Shown here piece after piece: positions 1-6,189 of a stretch of DNA of 6,194 nucleotides; within the stretch, counting starts at the first letter, position 1; each line of letters opens with the position of its first letter. A model generated the notes under the pieces. That model was not told where the DNA came from. It was given only the letters and a program-made list of their open reading frames with translations, and did no database searches. Origin of the DNA: Veillonella sp. AM51-8BH (GTDB lineage Bacteria > Bacillota > Negativicutes > Veillonellales > Veillonellaceae); NCBI RefSeq assembly GCF_003463825.1, contig NZ_QSDY01000089.1:1-6194 (forward strand), in the 5' to 3' direction. Made by a program: the position numbers and the translations under genes.

Positions 1-1
1 A

Positions 2-760
2 GCTGTTATTCGAATCTTAAATTTTTATAGAAAAATAGGTGTTGGAAATAAAAAGGTTATTTCTTACGCTAGAAATATTAAAATTCCAAAGAAATTCAAA
101 AAACGAGTTGAAAGTGTATTAAAGTATTTATCCAAGGGGGGAGATATAATTCCTTATCTATCAACACAAAGTATAAATCTTGATCGTCAACAAGATTTAA
201 TGTTTAATGATTGGAATATACTTCATATTCACTTAGGAAAGAAACCGCATATAAATAATCCTCGGTTTATAGAGCGAACAGGCGAGTTGCTCTTTTTACT
301 ATATACAGTTAATGAGATTAGAGTACTTGGTTTATACCATCATAATCCTTCGCCTTGGTCTAGACAAAAACTTCTTCAAACGATTTATGATAATTGGCCA
401 GAGATGTTAAGTGTTTTTCCTGAGGCACAACTAGAAGTAAATTTTAATGATCATCAAAGAGGCGAACTTCGCAAATCTCATGTAAATGTAATAGATGAAG
501 TATATGATAAAAAAGAGCAAAAAAAAATTTGTGTAATGACGACGGCTACAATGGGGATAACCTGCTCTGGGGAATCCTCAATAGATGTTATGACATACAA
601 TAAAATATGTAGATTTTTACGAGAAATAGAGAAAAATATACGGAAAGAGAATTTACTTACAGCAGCTAAATTATATGAATCTAATGGAGTTTGGGCTGTT
701 GTAGATAATAAGTTGCAAAAGTTTTATTGGAGTGGGAGGCTTGTTAACCTGATTAAGTAA
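2..760 (+). CDS. Conserved hypothetical protein, 5'-partial, next to the integrase
   Basis: The frame is open from the first complete codon of the window to a TAA at 758-760, giving 252 visible residues. The first in-frame ATG, at 200, is therefore probably internal: residues 1-66, before that ATG, read as normal protein and run without a break into the rest. A likely signature is GGDIIPYLS followed by DLMFNDWNILHIHLG (about residues 47-80), then RTGELLF, a YHHNPSPW segment and a NWPEM segment. This resembles a family of uncharacterised bacterial proteins with a D-x-x-x-x-DW-x-I-x-H-x-HL core that I recall only as hypothetical. The histidines could be catalytic or metal-binding, but that is a guess. 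No signal peptide or membrane helix is visible in this part. An A9 run lies in the coding sequence at 519-527. The gene converges on the integrase with a 33-base gap, so it is either element cargo or the host gene at the insertion boundary. Confidence 0.8.
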   Translation, partial: AVIRILNFYRKIGVGNKKVISYARNIKIPKKFKKRVESVLKYLSKGGDIIPYLSTQSINLDRQQDLMFNDWNILHIHLGKKPHINNPRFIERTGELLFLLYTVNEIRVLGLYHHNPSPWSRQKLLQTIYDNWPEMLSVFPEAQLEVNFNDHQRGELRKSHVNVIDEVYDKKEQKKICVMTTATMGITCSGESSIDVMTYNKICRFLREIEKNIRKENLLTAAKLYESNGVWAVVDNKLQKFYWSGRLVNLIK

Positions 761-793
761 AGATTTTATAGTACTATGAATATAATAGATGCC
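761..793. other. Convergent intergenic gap with a 10-bp palindrome
   Basis: This short spacer lies between the TAA of the plus-strand unknown gene and the TAG of the minus-strand integrase. It contains the perfect palindrome ATAGTACTAT at 768-777. No GC-rich hairpin with a T-run is visible, so there is no clear shared terminator. Because integrase genes usually lie close to the attachment site, this spacer or the adjoining gene end is a candidate location for the attachment core. No duplicated core can be tested from one window, and no tRNA gene is present. Confidence 0.35.
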
Positions 794-2005
794 CTATATT
801 CCTAAATTATCTAAAGCTTTAACGGCTTCTTTTTGTATATCTGGTACTAAGTGTGAATAGGTATCTAAGGTTAATGTAATTGTAGAGTGTCCTAGTCTTT
901 CTTGAACTATTTTAGGGTTTATTTTCTGAGATAGTAGAAGTGTAGCATGGGTATGACGGAGATCATGAAATGTGATATGGTCTAAGTCTAGTTGTTTTAA
1001 TATTGGTATAAAATATCTGGATTTGAAATTACTGGTTGATAGAATTTTCCCAAAGGTACCTGAGATAACAACTCCATATGAATCAGCCCATTTATCTCCT
1101 AATTCTTTAGCATAATTGGATTGGAACTCTTTGTAAGTAGTTAATTCACTTTGTAACTCTTGGCTGATAGGGATACAGCGACGAGAAGTTTTGGTTTTAG
1201 TATCTTGAAAGACTTGTCCTTTAGTACCTGTTTGTATTGTTCGTCGCACTGAGATAGTTCCGTGGATTAAATCAACACAGTCCCAGCATAGTCCAAATAC
1301 TTCACCTAGCCGCATTCCTGTTCCTAATGCAATTTTTGTTGCGATATAGGATGCATAATAATTAATCCTATAAGGCGAGGATATATTATTACTGACTTGT
1401 TGTTTCATTGTGCTTGTAAGTTGATGAATCTCATCGAGTGATAAGGTATGAATTTCTGTAGTTATTAATCTAGGTGGTTTAGTTAATCTAATAGGATTTT
1501 TTAATAATAAACCGATATTTACGGCATACTCAAATAGTTCTGAAAGATAACGTCTAGTGCAACGTATGGTACTGGAAGATATGATATGTCCTTTTTTACC
1601 TTTCAATGTTCCATTACTCCAGTTATTTAGAACTGTTTGTACTTGTTGTGGCGTAATTGAAACTATTTTTATTTCACCTAAGAGGGGAAGTATATATAGC
1701 CTCAGTGTAGAGTCATATTTTTGAAATGTCTTAGGCTTTACACTAACTTTTTTTACATCTTGTAGCCAGTAGTTACAGATGTCTTTTAGTTTTGTATTTT
1801 TAGATGAGAAAATAGAAGTATTTTGCTGTGTAGCCTCTATCCATTGTTTTCCTAATTTATATACTTCTAATTTTGAGTTTCCAGAGAAAGCACGGCGAAT
1901 TAGTTTATTATCCTTGGTAATACTAAATTGGCCTCGCCATTTTCCCTGGCTTTGAAAGAATGTGCCTTCTCCATTAGATCTCCTTAGATTTTTCTTTTGA
2001 GACAT
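794..2005 (-). CDS. int: Tyrosine recombinase/integrase
   Basis: This is a full-length 403-residue phage/ICE-type integrase that would catalyse excision and insertion of the element by strand exchange through a 3'-phosphotyrosine. An arm-type DNA-binding region is recognisable near residues 10-60 (NGEGTF...GKWRGQF). A SAM-like core-binding domain covers about 72-160 (KDICNYWLQDV ... LNNW), and the catalytic domain about 190-395. All catalytic positions are present: R232 in TGMRLGE, a lysine at about K270/K272 in DTKTKTSRR, H347 and R350 in HDLRH, H373 in LGHS, and Y383 in DTYSHL. The start chosen is the ATG at 2003-2005, because AAGGAAG lies 7 bases upstream. A TTG ten codons earlier is open but has less support. 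The start lies 32 bases inside the relaxase 3' end in another frame, suggesting co-transcription and translational coupling with the transfer genes. The C-terminal style is typical of Gram-positive integrative elements. It appears intact. Confidence 0.96.
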   Translation of the reverse strand: MSQKKNLRRSNGEGTFFQSQGKWRGQFSITKDNKLIRRAFSGNSKLEVYKLGKQWIEATQQNTSIFSSKNTKLKDICNYWLQDVKKVSVKPKTFQKYDSTLRLYILPLLGEIKIVSITPQQVQTVLNNWSNGTLKGKKGHIISSSTIRCTRRYLSELFEYAVNIGLLLKNPIRLTKPPRLITTEIHTLSLDEIHQLTSTMKQQVSNNISSPYRINYYASYIATKIALGTGMRLGEVFGLCWDCVDLIHGTISVRRTIQTGTKGQVFQDTKTKTSRRCIPISQELQSELTTYKEFQSNYAKELGDKWADSYGVVISGTFGKILSTSNFKSRYFIPILKQLDLDHITFHDLRHTHATLLLSQKINPKIVQERLGHSTITLTLDTYSHLVPDIQKEAVKALDNLGI

Positions 2006-4115
2006 GTATAATCTTCCTTTCTTTGCCTTTAGCAATGGATGGCGTGAAAGTTGATGAAGTAATCTTTTGTTGGAAGCGCTTAGCTTGTTTGACTAGAGCT
2101 TCCTTATCATCAGTAAAAATTTTTACGCTTTTTTTAGCACGGCTTACATCTACATAAATTTTATTGCGAGTGTTGGAGTTTTTTTGTGTGCTATCATGTA
2201 CGATTAGAGCATTATCAACAGTAATACCTTGTGCCTTGAATGTAGTCATTGCATATCCATAATCAAAATGTTTATACTCTCTTGTATCAAACATTACATT
2301 TTGGTTTGTGTTAGTTTGTACTGTAATTTTAGGCCCATTAATATTTATGATTTTGCCAAGTTGACCATTTTTTATTCCTACTGTTTCGCCATTAGTATCT
2401 TTGAGTTTATAGTCATTTTTAGTGAAGATTACTTTTTCACCAATGGCATAAGGATTAGAGCTTTCTATACCATATTGATTGACGCTAGTTAGTAAACATT
2501 CATTTTTTAGGGTACCTTTTTCTACAAGTCTGTTATGAATTTCAGAATTGAGTTCATTACGATCATTATTGCGAGCTACTAAAATAGCACTTTTATCTTG
2601 CTGTTCAACTGTGTAGTTACAGTATTCATGAATTACAGAATTCAAGCGATATTGTCGTTGTGGAATTTCTTTAATACTGTCGTCAATATAAGATAGTGGT
2701 GATTGTTTTTCTATATTTTCGAATTTACCAGATAAAGCTTCTACTGTTTTTCTAAGATTAGAACCTTCTTCTTGCCGATTGATTTCCCTCATACGAACAG
2801 TAGGTACTTGTTCATTATTTTTTCTAGTCATTCTAGCAAATGCATTACCTGTACCAATTGGAAGTAATTGGTTTGGGTCACCAAGAAAGACTACTTTAGC
2901 ATTTCTTTTTTCAGAGGCTTTTAGAATATTACTTAGTAGGTGATCTGTTAACATGGAGCTTTCATCTACTACCCAGACTTCTGGTGTTTCTGCTTTCTTT
3001 ACAGATGAAAAATCCCAGGAGTTATGAGTCGTAGTGGGTGAAAGGTGATTTAGATATTTATGAATAGTTTGAGAGGAAATTGCAGCTTCTGACTCCATGG
3101 CCTCTGCTGCTTTTCCTGTAAATGCCATACCTATTACATTAACTCCTTGAGCCTCGTATAGTAATTTAGCTTGTTCAAGCATAGTTGTTTTACCAGAACC
3201 TGCTATACCTTCTACTGCAATATATTTGTTAGAAGATGATAACATTAAATTAATAGCTTCCTTTTGCCCTTTTGAAAGCTCCCAACCTTGAGTTAGTTTG
3301 AGATTATTGGAAAGTATATCAATTTTTGTGTTAGCATCATTCTGGTCTAAGGTACTATAATTTTCAATTTTGTGGCCTAAAAGGAGCGAATCTATATACT
3401 TGGCACGAGCCAAGTTTTTAGGAGTTGTAAAATATATCTCATTATTTAGTTGACGAAAACCAACTTGTATTAAAGTACTTTGTAAGTGGTGTTCAAATAT
3501 ATTTTCAAATTCTGATACAGTTACGCCAAGCATTATACCTTGTTTATATACTTCAATCATTAAGTCTGATTTAGAAAATGCATAGGACTTTTCTTGTAAA
3601 TGGTCAATGGATTTTTTTAATATATCATTGATTTTTAAAAGTCTTGATGCATCCTTATTATGTGTAGATTTATTTATTACAAAACCGCCTAAATTATCAA
3701 TAGCTTTATGCCAGTCCTTCTCTAAAGTTACAAGATCTTCTGGTGGTTTTGGCCGACGAGATGCCAAACCTGCAGCGTGTGCGCCATCCCATGTATCAGA
3801 AAAGCCTTGATTGGTTTGATAATCTTGAATTTGAAATTTCCTTTTTGAAAAATGTTCGATTAGAGTATCATTTATACCTTCAATTTCAAAATGTATGTTT
3901 TTCTGATCTTTACTCAAGGATTCCCGAAGGGGAATCCTTTTTTCTTGCAAGGCTTTAGATAATTCATTGTCATACATTAAAGAGAAAAGATATTGGTTTG
4001 AGTGAATAAATCGGTCCTCAATCGTCATAATTTTGTTATTTATCATTGTTTTTCTAAAAAGTAAGCAATGGGTGTGTAATTGCGGATCTTGTTCTCTAGA
4101 TACCCTATGTTGCAA
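1974..4115 (-). CDS. Relaxase C-terminal fragment (metal triad and helicase)
   Basis: This frame runs for 713 residues from a TTG at 4113-4115, which overlaps the stop of the N-terminal fragment. No Shine-Dalgarno sequence precedes the TTG. The first in-frame ATG is at 4046, which would lose the metal triad. At the front are H3, H14 and H16 (QHR...PQLHTH), the relaxase metal ligands. The helicase part shows Walker A GIAGSGKTT (303-311), Walker B VVDESS (382-387), GDPNQLLP (412-419), motif V as TTFKAQGIT (624-632) and motif VI VDVSRA (655-660). Motif V has F where related helicases usually have H. The role would be 5'-3' unwinding of the transferred strand. The TAA at 1974-1976 lies inside the integrase gene. 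Without the tyrosines this fragment could still be an ATPase/helicase but not a complete nickase. Confidence 0.88.
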   Translation of the reverse strand: MQHRVSREQDPQLHTHCLLFRKTMINNKIMTIEDRFIHSNQYLFSLMYDNELSKALQEKRIPLRESLSKDQKNIHFEIEGINDTLIEHFSKRKFQIQDYQTNQGFSDTWDGAHAAGLASRRPKPPEDLVTLEKDWHKAIDNLGGFVINKSTHNKDASRLLKINDILKKSIDHLQEKSYAFSKSDLMIEVYKQGIMLGVTVSEFENIFEHHLQSTLIQVGFRQLNNEIYFTTPKNLARAKYIDSLLLGHKIENYSTLDQNDANTKIDILSNNLKLTQGWELSKGQKEAINLMLSSSNKYIAVEGIAGSGKTTMLEQAKLLYEAQGVNVIGMAFTGKAAEAMESEAAISSQTIHKYLNHLSPTTTHNSWDFSSVKKAETPEVWVVDESSMLTDHLLSNILKASEKRNAKVVFLGDPNQLLPIGTGNAFARMTRKNNEQVPTVRMREINRQEEGSNLRKTVEALSGKFENIEKQSPLSYIDDSIKEIPQRQYRLNSVIHEYCNYTVEQQDKSAILVARNNDRNELNSEIHNRLVEKGTLKNECLLTSVNQYGIESSNPYAIGEKVIFTKNDYKLKDTNGETVGIKNGQLGKIININGPKITVQTNTNQNVMFDTREYKHFDYGYAMTTFKAQGITVDNALIVHDSTQKNSNTRNKIYVDVSRAKKSVKIFTDDKEALVKQAKRFQQKITSSTFTPSIAKGKERKIIHVSKEKSKEI
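2013..2019 (-). promoter_or_regulatory. Ribosome binding site of the integrase
   Basis: AAGGAAG on the minus strand sits 7 bases before the ATG at 2003-2005. It lies within the last codons of the relaxase and decides the integrase start in favour of this ATG over the upstream TTG at 2033-2035. Confidence 0.75.
3398..3419 (+). terminator. Weaker terminator-like hairpin antisense to the relaxase
   Basis: ACTTGGC (3398-3404), an ACGA loop (3405-3408) and GCCAAGT (3409-3415) form a 7-bp stem, followed by Ts to 3419, on the plus strand. A 7-bp stem can occur by chance in a window of this size, so the T-run and the shared polarity with the hairpin at 3916-3943 are the main reasons to list it. Confidence 0.3.
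3916..3943 (+). terminator. Terminator-like hairpin antisense to the relaxase
   Basis: On the plus strand, AAGGATTCCC (3916-3925), a GAAG loop (3926-3929) and GGGAATCCTT (3930-3939) form a perfect 10-bp stem. The T-run extends from 3938 to 3943. This has the form of an intrinsic terminator for plus-strand RNA. On the minus strand it encodes relaxase residues around RIPLRES (rejoined numbering about 208-214), and the minus-strand RNA forms the same stem but lacks a U-run after it. The structure is clear; termination activity is inferred. Confidence 0.6.
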
Positions 4116-4560
4116 ACATGCAAATAAAGCATTTTTTAGTTTTTACATTTTCTGTTCGATTATCTTTATTTGTATGCTTGCGCCATACTACATAATTAGA
4201 TTCAACGAAAGTTAAGACATTTTTAACCGCTTGATTATGTGCATCGAGAAGATCATATTTTAATGCAGGATTTAACATTGCAATTGAGATAGATTTTGGT
4301 GGAGAGAAGGTTAAATCTATTGCCAATTTTTTTGCATCGGGAGTCAATTCGTCTTTTAATGTATTTACTTTTTGTTCGTAATTATCTTGTGATAAAGGTG
4401 TTATGGTACTTTTATATGGATTTGGAATATCATCTCCTATAGGGGATAACAATCCATTACCGAACCAAAAGTCCTCTTGTGTAATTGTGCGACTATAATA
4501 ATCATCTTTATTATAGTATTGTCCTGCTTGAATGGTGGACACATTGGATGTTGTAACCAT
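4105..4560 (-). CDS. Relaxase N-terminal fragment (catalytic tyrosines)
   Basis: This 151-residue frame holds the front of the MobF relaxase. It contains NVS...AGQYYNKDDYY, with the paired tyrosines at 15/16 and 21/22 that form the covalent bond to the nicked DNA strand. It also has D82 and the family motif LTFSPPKSIS (83-92), followed by a helix around LLDAHNQAVKNVL. The last nine residues, after K142, are out of the ancestral frame (KCFICMFAT) and end at a TAG at 4105-4107. The ATG at 4558-4560 is supported by AGGAGA 10 bases upstream and by the match of the N-terminus to other MobF relaxases. The coupling-protein stop lies only six bases upstream, so the two genes are probably translationally coupled. 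On its own this fragment lacks the three metal-binding histidines and should not be active. Confidence 0.88.
   Translation of the reverse strand: MVTTSNVSTIQAGQYYNKDDYYSRTITQEDFWFGNGLLSPIGDDIPNPYKSTITPLSQDNYEQKVNTLKDELTPDAKKLAIDLTFSPPKSISIAMLNPALKYDLLDAHNQAVKNVLTFVESNYVVWRKHTNKDNRTENVKTKKCFICMFAT
4132..4137 (-). other. Frameshift site in the relaxase (A6 run)
   Basis: On the coding strand the run reads ACT-AAAAAA-TGC. With five As it would read T-K-N-A-L-F-A-C-L-Q-H-R and continue into the metal-triad segment; with six it leads to a TAG 25 bases further on. The site therefore behaves as a single inserted A, equivalent to needing a +1 ribosomal shift. Confidence 0.85.
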
Positions 4561-4566
4561 AGTAGA

Positions 4567-6189
4567 TTATTCTCCTTTTTTATACTTTTTAATTAAATCC
4601 TCTCCATAACGATGTTCTTTATATTCATTAAACTTTATTCTATGGGAGTACATATTTGGCTTAAATGAATTTACTGTTTTTTTATCAATAGGGTCAAAGT
4701 GTTTGATATTAGGGTTTTCATTAAAAAATACTTGAGGAATTATTAAATTAAAAGGGTTAAAACCTAATATTTTTCCATAGCCTTTGAATGGTGGTAGCGA
4801 CTGTAATTGACTTGGAAGAATAAGCGATTTAGTTGTTGTATCCTGGCTAATGGAGGGAATAGGACTACCGTTTTGAGGTAGTTGAATTGATTCTTTGTAT
4901 TCAATAATTTCCTCTACACCAAAGTTATCCGCCAGTTCTTTTGCAGTAGCTGCATCGTTAATCCGTAATACTATTTGCGTGCCAAAGTTATTTAAGAATG
5001 ATTGCATTACTTGTGGCCCATATTTTTCCCTTAATAAACCAGGATCTTGTGTTAAAGCAAGAATACTAATGCCATAACTTCTACCTTTTGTAATTAAATC
5101 AGGAAGTAATTGAATCTTGTTGACGCTACCAATTTCATCAATAATAAAATAAAGTCTGCAATTTTGACTTTCAGGTAAAATAAGTGCTTCGCTAATCATA
5201 ATATCCATGACTAGTGATAATAATGGTGCCATGATTCGTTGGCGGTTAGCAGGAACTAATAAATATAAGTTTGGAATAGTTCCATCTGTTCGTTGATATT
5301 CTTCTCTAATGTATTGTTTAAACGAAAATGGAGCATTATTATCGGTTGAATCTTTTAAGTGCATAAAAGGCTTTAGACCGCTTGCAAGAGTTGCAAGTAT
5401 AGAGGCAAAGGTATTTTCTGGAGTGTTTAAGTACTGCTTAGATGTTATTAATGTTGGTGGTAGGGAGTTAATAGCTTCTGTTAAATCTTCTGCAGGCTGT
5501 TTAAAAAATTCTAGAATGTCTTGGTTCGTTTTACGCCCTTGTAAATCAAGATACTTTAAGCCATCTGCAAATATAGCCCCTGCAGCTAATCCCCAGAATG
5601 GATCTTTTGCACCTTCCTGTTCAAAGAGAATAGAGGCGAAAGTATCGTAATCTGAAATATCATCAATATCATTAAATATTGACCAACTAATACTACGTTT
5701 ATCAAAAGGGCAAAAAATGTAGTCATCGGGTTTTGCAAATTTTCCTACGAACTCAGGTTTTACATCTGTAATAATATAATGGCGCTTATCATTATATTTT
5801 TGGCTATATGTATTAATTTGATTAATAAATTGACTGAGCAATACAGATTTACCAGAGCCACTAGCACCAAAGACAAGAATATGTTTACATTCGGTATCCG
5901 TAGGGATATTTATATTTCCAATAGATAAAACATGAGGTTTATTTTTGGTATATAAACTCATTTGCTTTTGAGACAATAGTTGCATACCACGCTTATGGAG
6001 TGCTTTTTTAGATATAGAAGTATCTTTTAAATATTGACTATAATTCCAATATAGTGATATTCCTAAACTTAATAAAAGCGTTATGAGCCAGTATTTTTTG
6101 TAACTTTCCTTTAAAATATAAAGCTGATTATTGGTTAAATGGTCGATTATATCTTTATAATTTTTTGAATGGGATTCTATTGTTAGGAT
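4567..6189 (-). CDS. Type IV coupling protein (TraD/TrwB/VirD4 family), 5' end unresolved
   Basis: This is the inner-membrane ATPase that links the relaxosome to the type IV secretion channel. Counting from the ATG at 5985 (472 residues), Walker A is GASGSGKS (40-47), the TraD-like KDPFWGLAAG follows at about 127, Walker B is YFIIDE (279-284) and a TQD sensor lies at 312-314. The true protein starts further upstream. The same frame stays open for 68 more codons to 6189 and encodes a membrane helix (YWLITLLLSLGISLYW, codons 6046-6093), then a basic stretch leading to KRGMQLLS. This is the usual order in TraD: membrane segment, then RG-x-L, then IGN-x-x-IP, then the P-loop. However, a TAA at 6190-6192 closes the frame and no ATG, GTG or TTG occurs between it and 5985. 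The first membrane helix and start must therefore come from another frame beyond a break, or only a shortened protein from 5985 is made. The stop lies six bases before the relaxase start. Confidence 0.88.
   Translation of the reverse strand: MLTIESHSKNYKDIIDHLTNNQLYILKESYKKYWLITLLLSLGISLYWNYSQYLKDTSISKKALHKRGMQLLSQKQMSLYTKNKPHVLSIGNINIPTDTECKHILVFGASGSGKSVLLSQFINQINTYSQKYNDKRHYIITDVKPEFVGKFAKPDDYIFCPFDKRSISWSIFNDIDDISDYDTFASILFEQEGAKDPFWGLAAGAIFADGLKYLDLQGRKTNQDILEFFKQPAEDLTEAINSLPPTLITSKQYLNTPENTFASILATLASGLKPFMHLKDSTDNNAPFSFKQYIREEYQRTDGTIPNLYLLVPANRQRIMAPLLSLVMDIMISEALILPESQNCRLYFIIDEIGSVNKIQLLPDLITKGRSYGISILALTQDPGLLREKYGPQVMQSFLNNFGTQIVLRINDAATAKELADNFGVEEIIEYKESIQLPQNGSPIPSISQDTTTKSLILPSQLQSLPPFKGYGKILGFNPFNLIIPQVFFNENPNIKHFDPIDKKTVNSFKPNMYSHRIKFNEYKEHRYGEDLIKKYKKGE
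4571..4577 (-). promoter_or_regulatory. Ribosome binding site of the relaxase
   Basis: AAGGAGA on the minus strand lies in the last codons of the coupling-protein gene, ending 10 bases before the relaxase ATG. It is the strongest Shine-Dalgarno match seen in the window and fixes the relaxase start at 4560. Confidence 0.8.
6161..6166 (-). other. Candidate frameshift site near the coupling-protein 5' end (A6 run)
   Basis: On the coding strand, TTC-AAAAAA-TTA sits in the interval (about 6158-6189) where the closed coupling-protein frame and a neighbouring frame open to the window edge overlap. Removing one A would join the neighbouring frame (NPNNRIPFK...) to the coupling-protein frame (NYKDIID...). 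Only about ten codons of the neighbouring frame are visible, so the evidence is thin. Confidence 0.35.

Larger units (their letters stand above)
1974..4560 (-). pseudogene. MobF relaxase-helicase (TraI/TrwC family), frameshifted
   Basis: Two overlapping reading frames together encode one relaxase-helicase. Dropping one A from the A6 run at 4132-4137 (written as T6 on the given strand) joins them into 861 residues: ...VKT-K-NALFACLQHR... The rejoined order is relaxase domain (about 1-300), then a superfamily 1 helicase (about 420-830). It carries catalytic tyrosines Y15/Y16 and Y21/Y22, the acidic residue D82 in DLTFSPPKS, and the metal triad H151, H162, H164. The spacing of 11 and 2 residues matches the known TraI (146/157/159) and TrwC (150/161/163) triads. 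The length is near TrwC (966) and far below F TraI (1756), so the long TraI C-terminal extension is absent. Both halves are otherwise uninterrupted and well conserved, so the lesion is recent, a sequencing error, or bypassed by slippage. The break itself is directly visible; its cause is not. Confidence 0.9.

Noticed and set aside
133..142. Purine-rich AAGGGGGGAG as a ribosome binding site
   Set aside because: No start codon follows at a suitable distance, and it codes in frame for KGGD in the unknown protein.
200..202. ATG at 200 as the start of the unknown gene
   Set aside because: The same frame is open for 66 codons upstream to the window edge with protein-like sequence, and no Shine-Dalgarno sequence precedes this ATG closely.
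814..835. AAGC/GCTT hairpin followed by Ts as a terminator after the unknown gene
   Set aside because: The stem is only 4 bp with a 7-base loop, common by chance, and lies in the integrase coding sequence.
2033..2035. TTG as the integrase start
   Set aside because: The ATG at 2003-2005 has a good Shine-Dalgarno sequence at 7 bases and gives the usual integrase N-terminus.
2229..2492. Plus-strand open frame opposite the relaxase helicase region
   Set aside because: It lies wholly antisense to conserved helicase motifs, has a low-complexity hydrophobic translation and no ribosome binding site that stands out.
3607..3958. Two overlapping plus-strand open frames opposite the relaxase domain
   Set aside because: They are antisense to well-conserved relaxase sequence and show no recognisable motif. 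The second also contains the hairpin at 3916-3943.
4132..4137. Classical programmed -1 ribosomal frameshift in the relaxase
   Set aside because: The needed change is +1 (or loss of one A), not -1. I see no downstream hairpin placed to stimulate it, and I know of no MobF relaxase family using such a shift. Slippage or error remains open.
4033..4215. Plus-strand open frame with hydrophobic, cysteine-rich translation across the frameshift region
   Set aside because: It is a shadow of the relaxase coding strand; the hydrophobicity follows from the A+T-rich antisense codons.
5381..5397. Perfect 7-bp hairpin with a GAG loop in the coupling-protein gene
   Set aside because: There is no T-run on either strand, and it arises from repeated Leu-Ala codons (ILATLAS). 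Stems of this size are expected by chance.
4895..5650. Plus-strand open frames opposite the coupling-protein gene
   Set aside because: They are antisense to the conserved ATPase motifs and show no independent signals.
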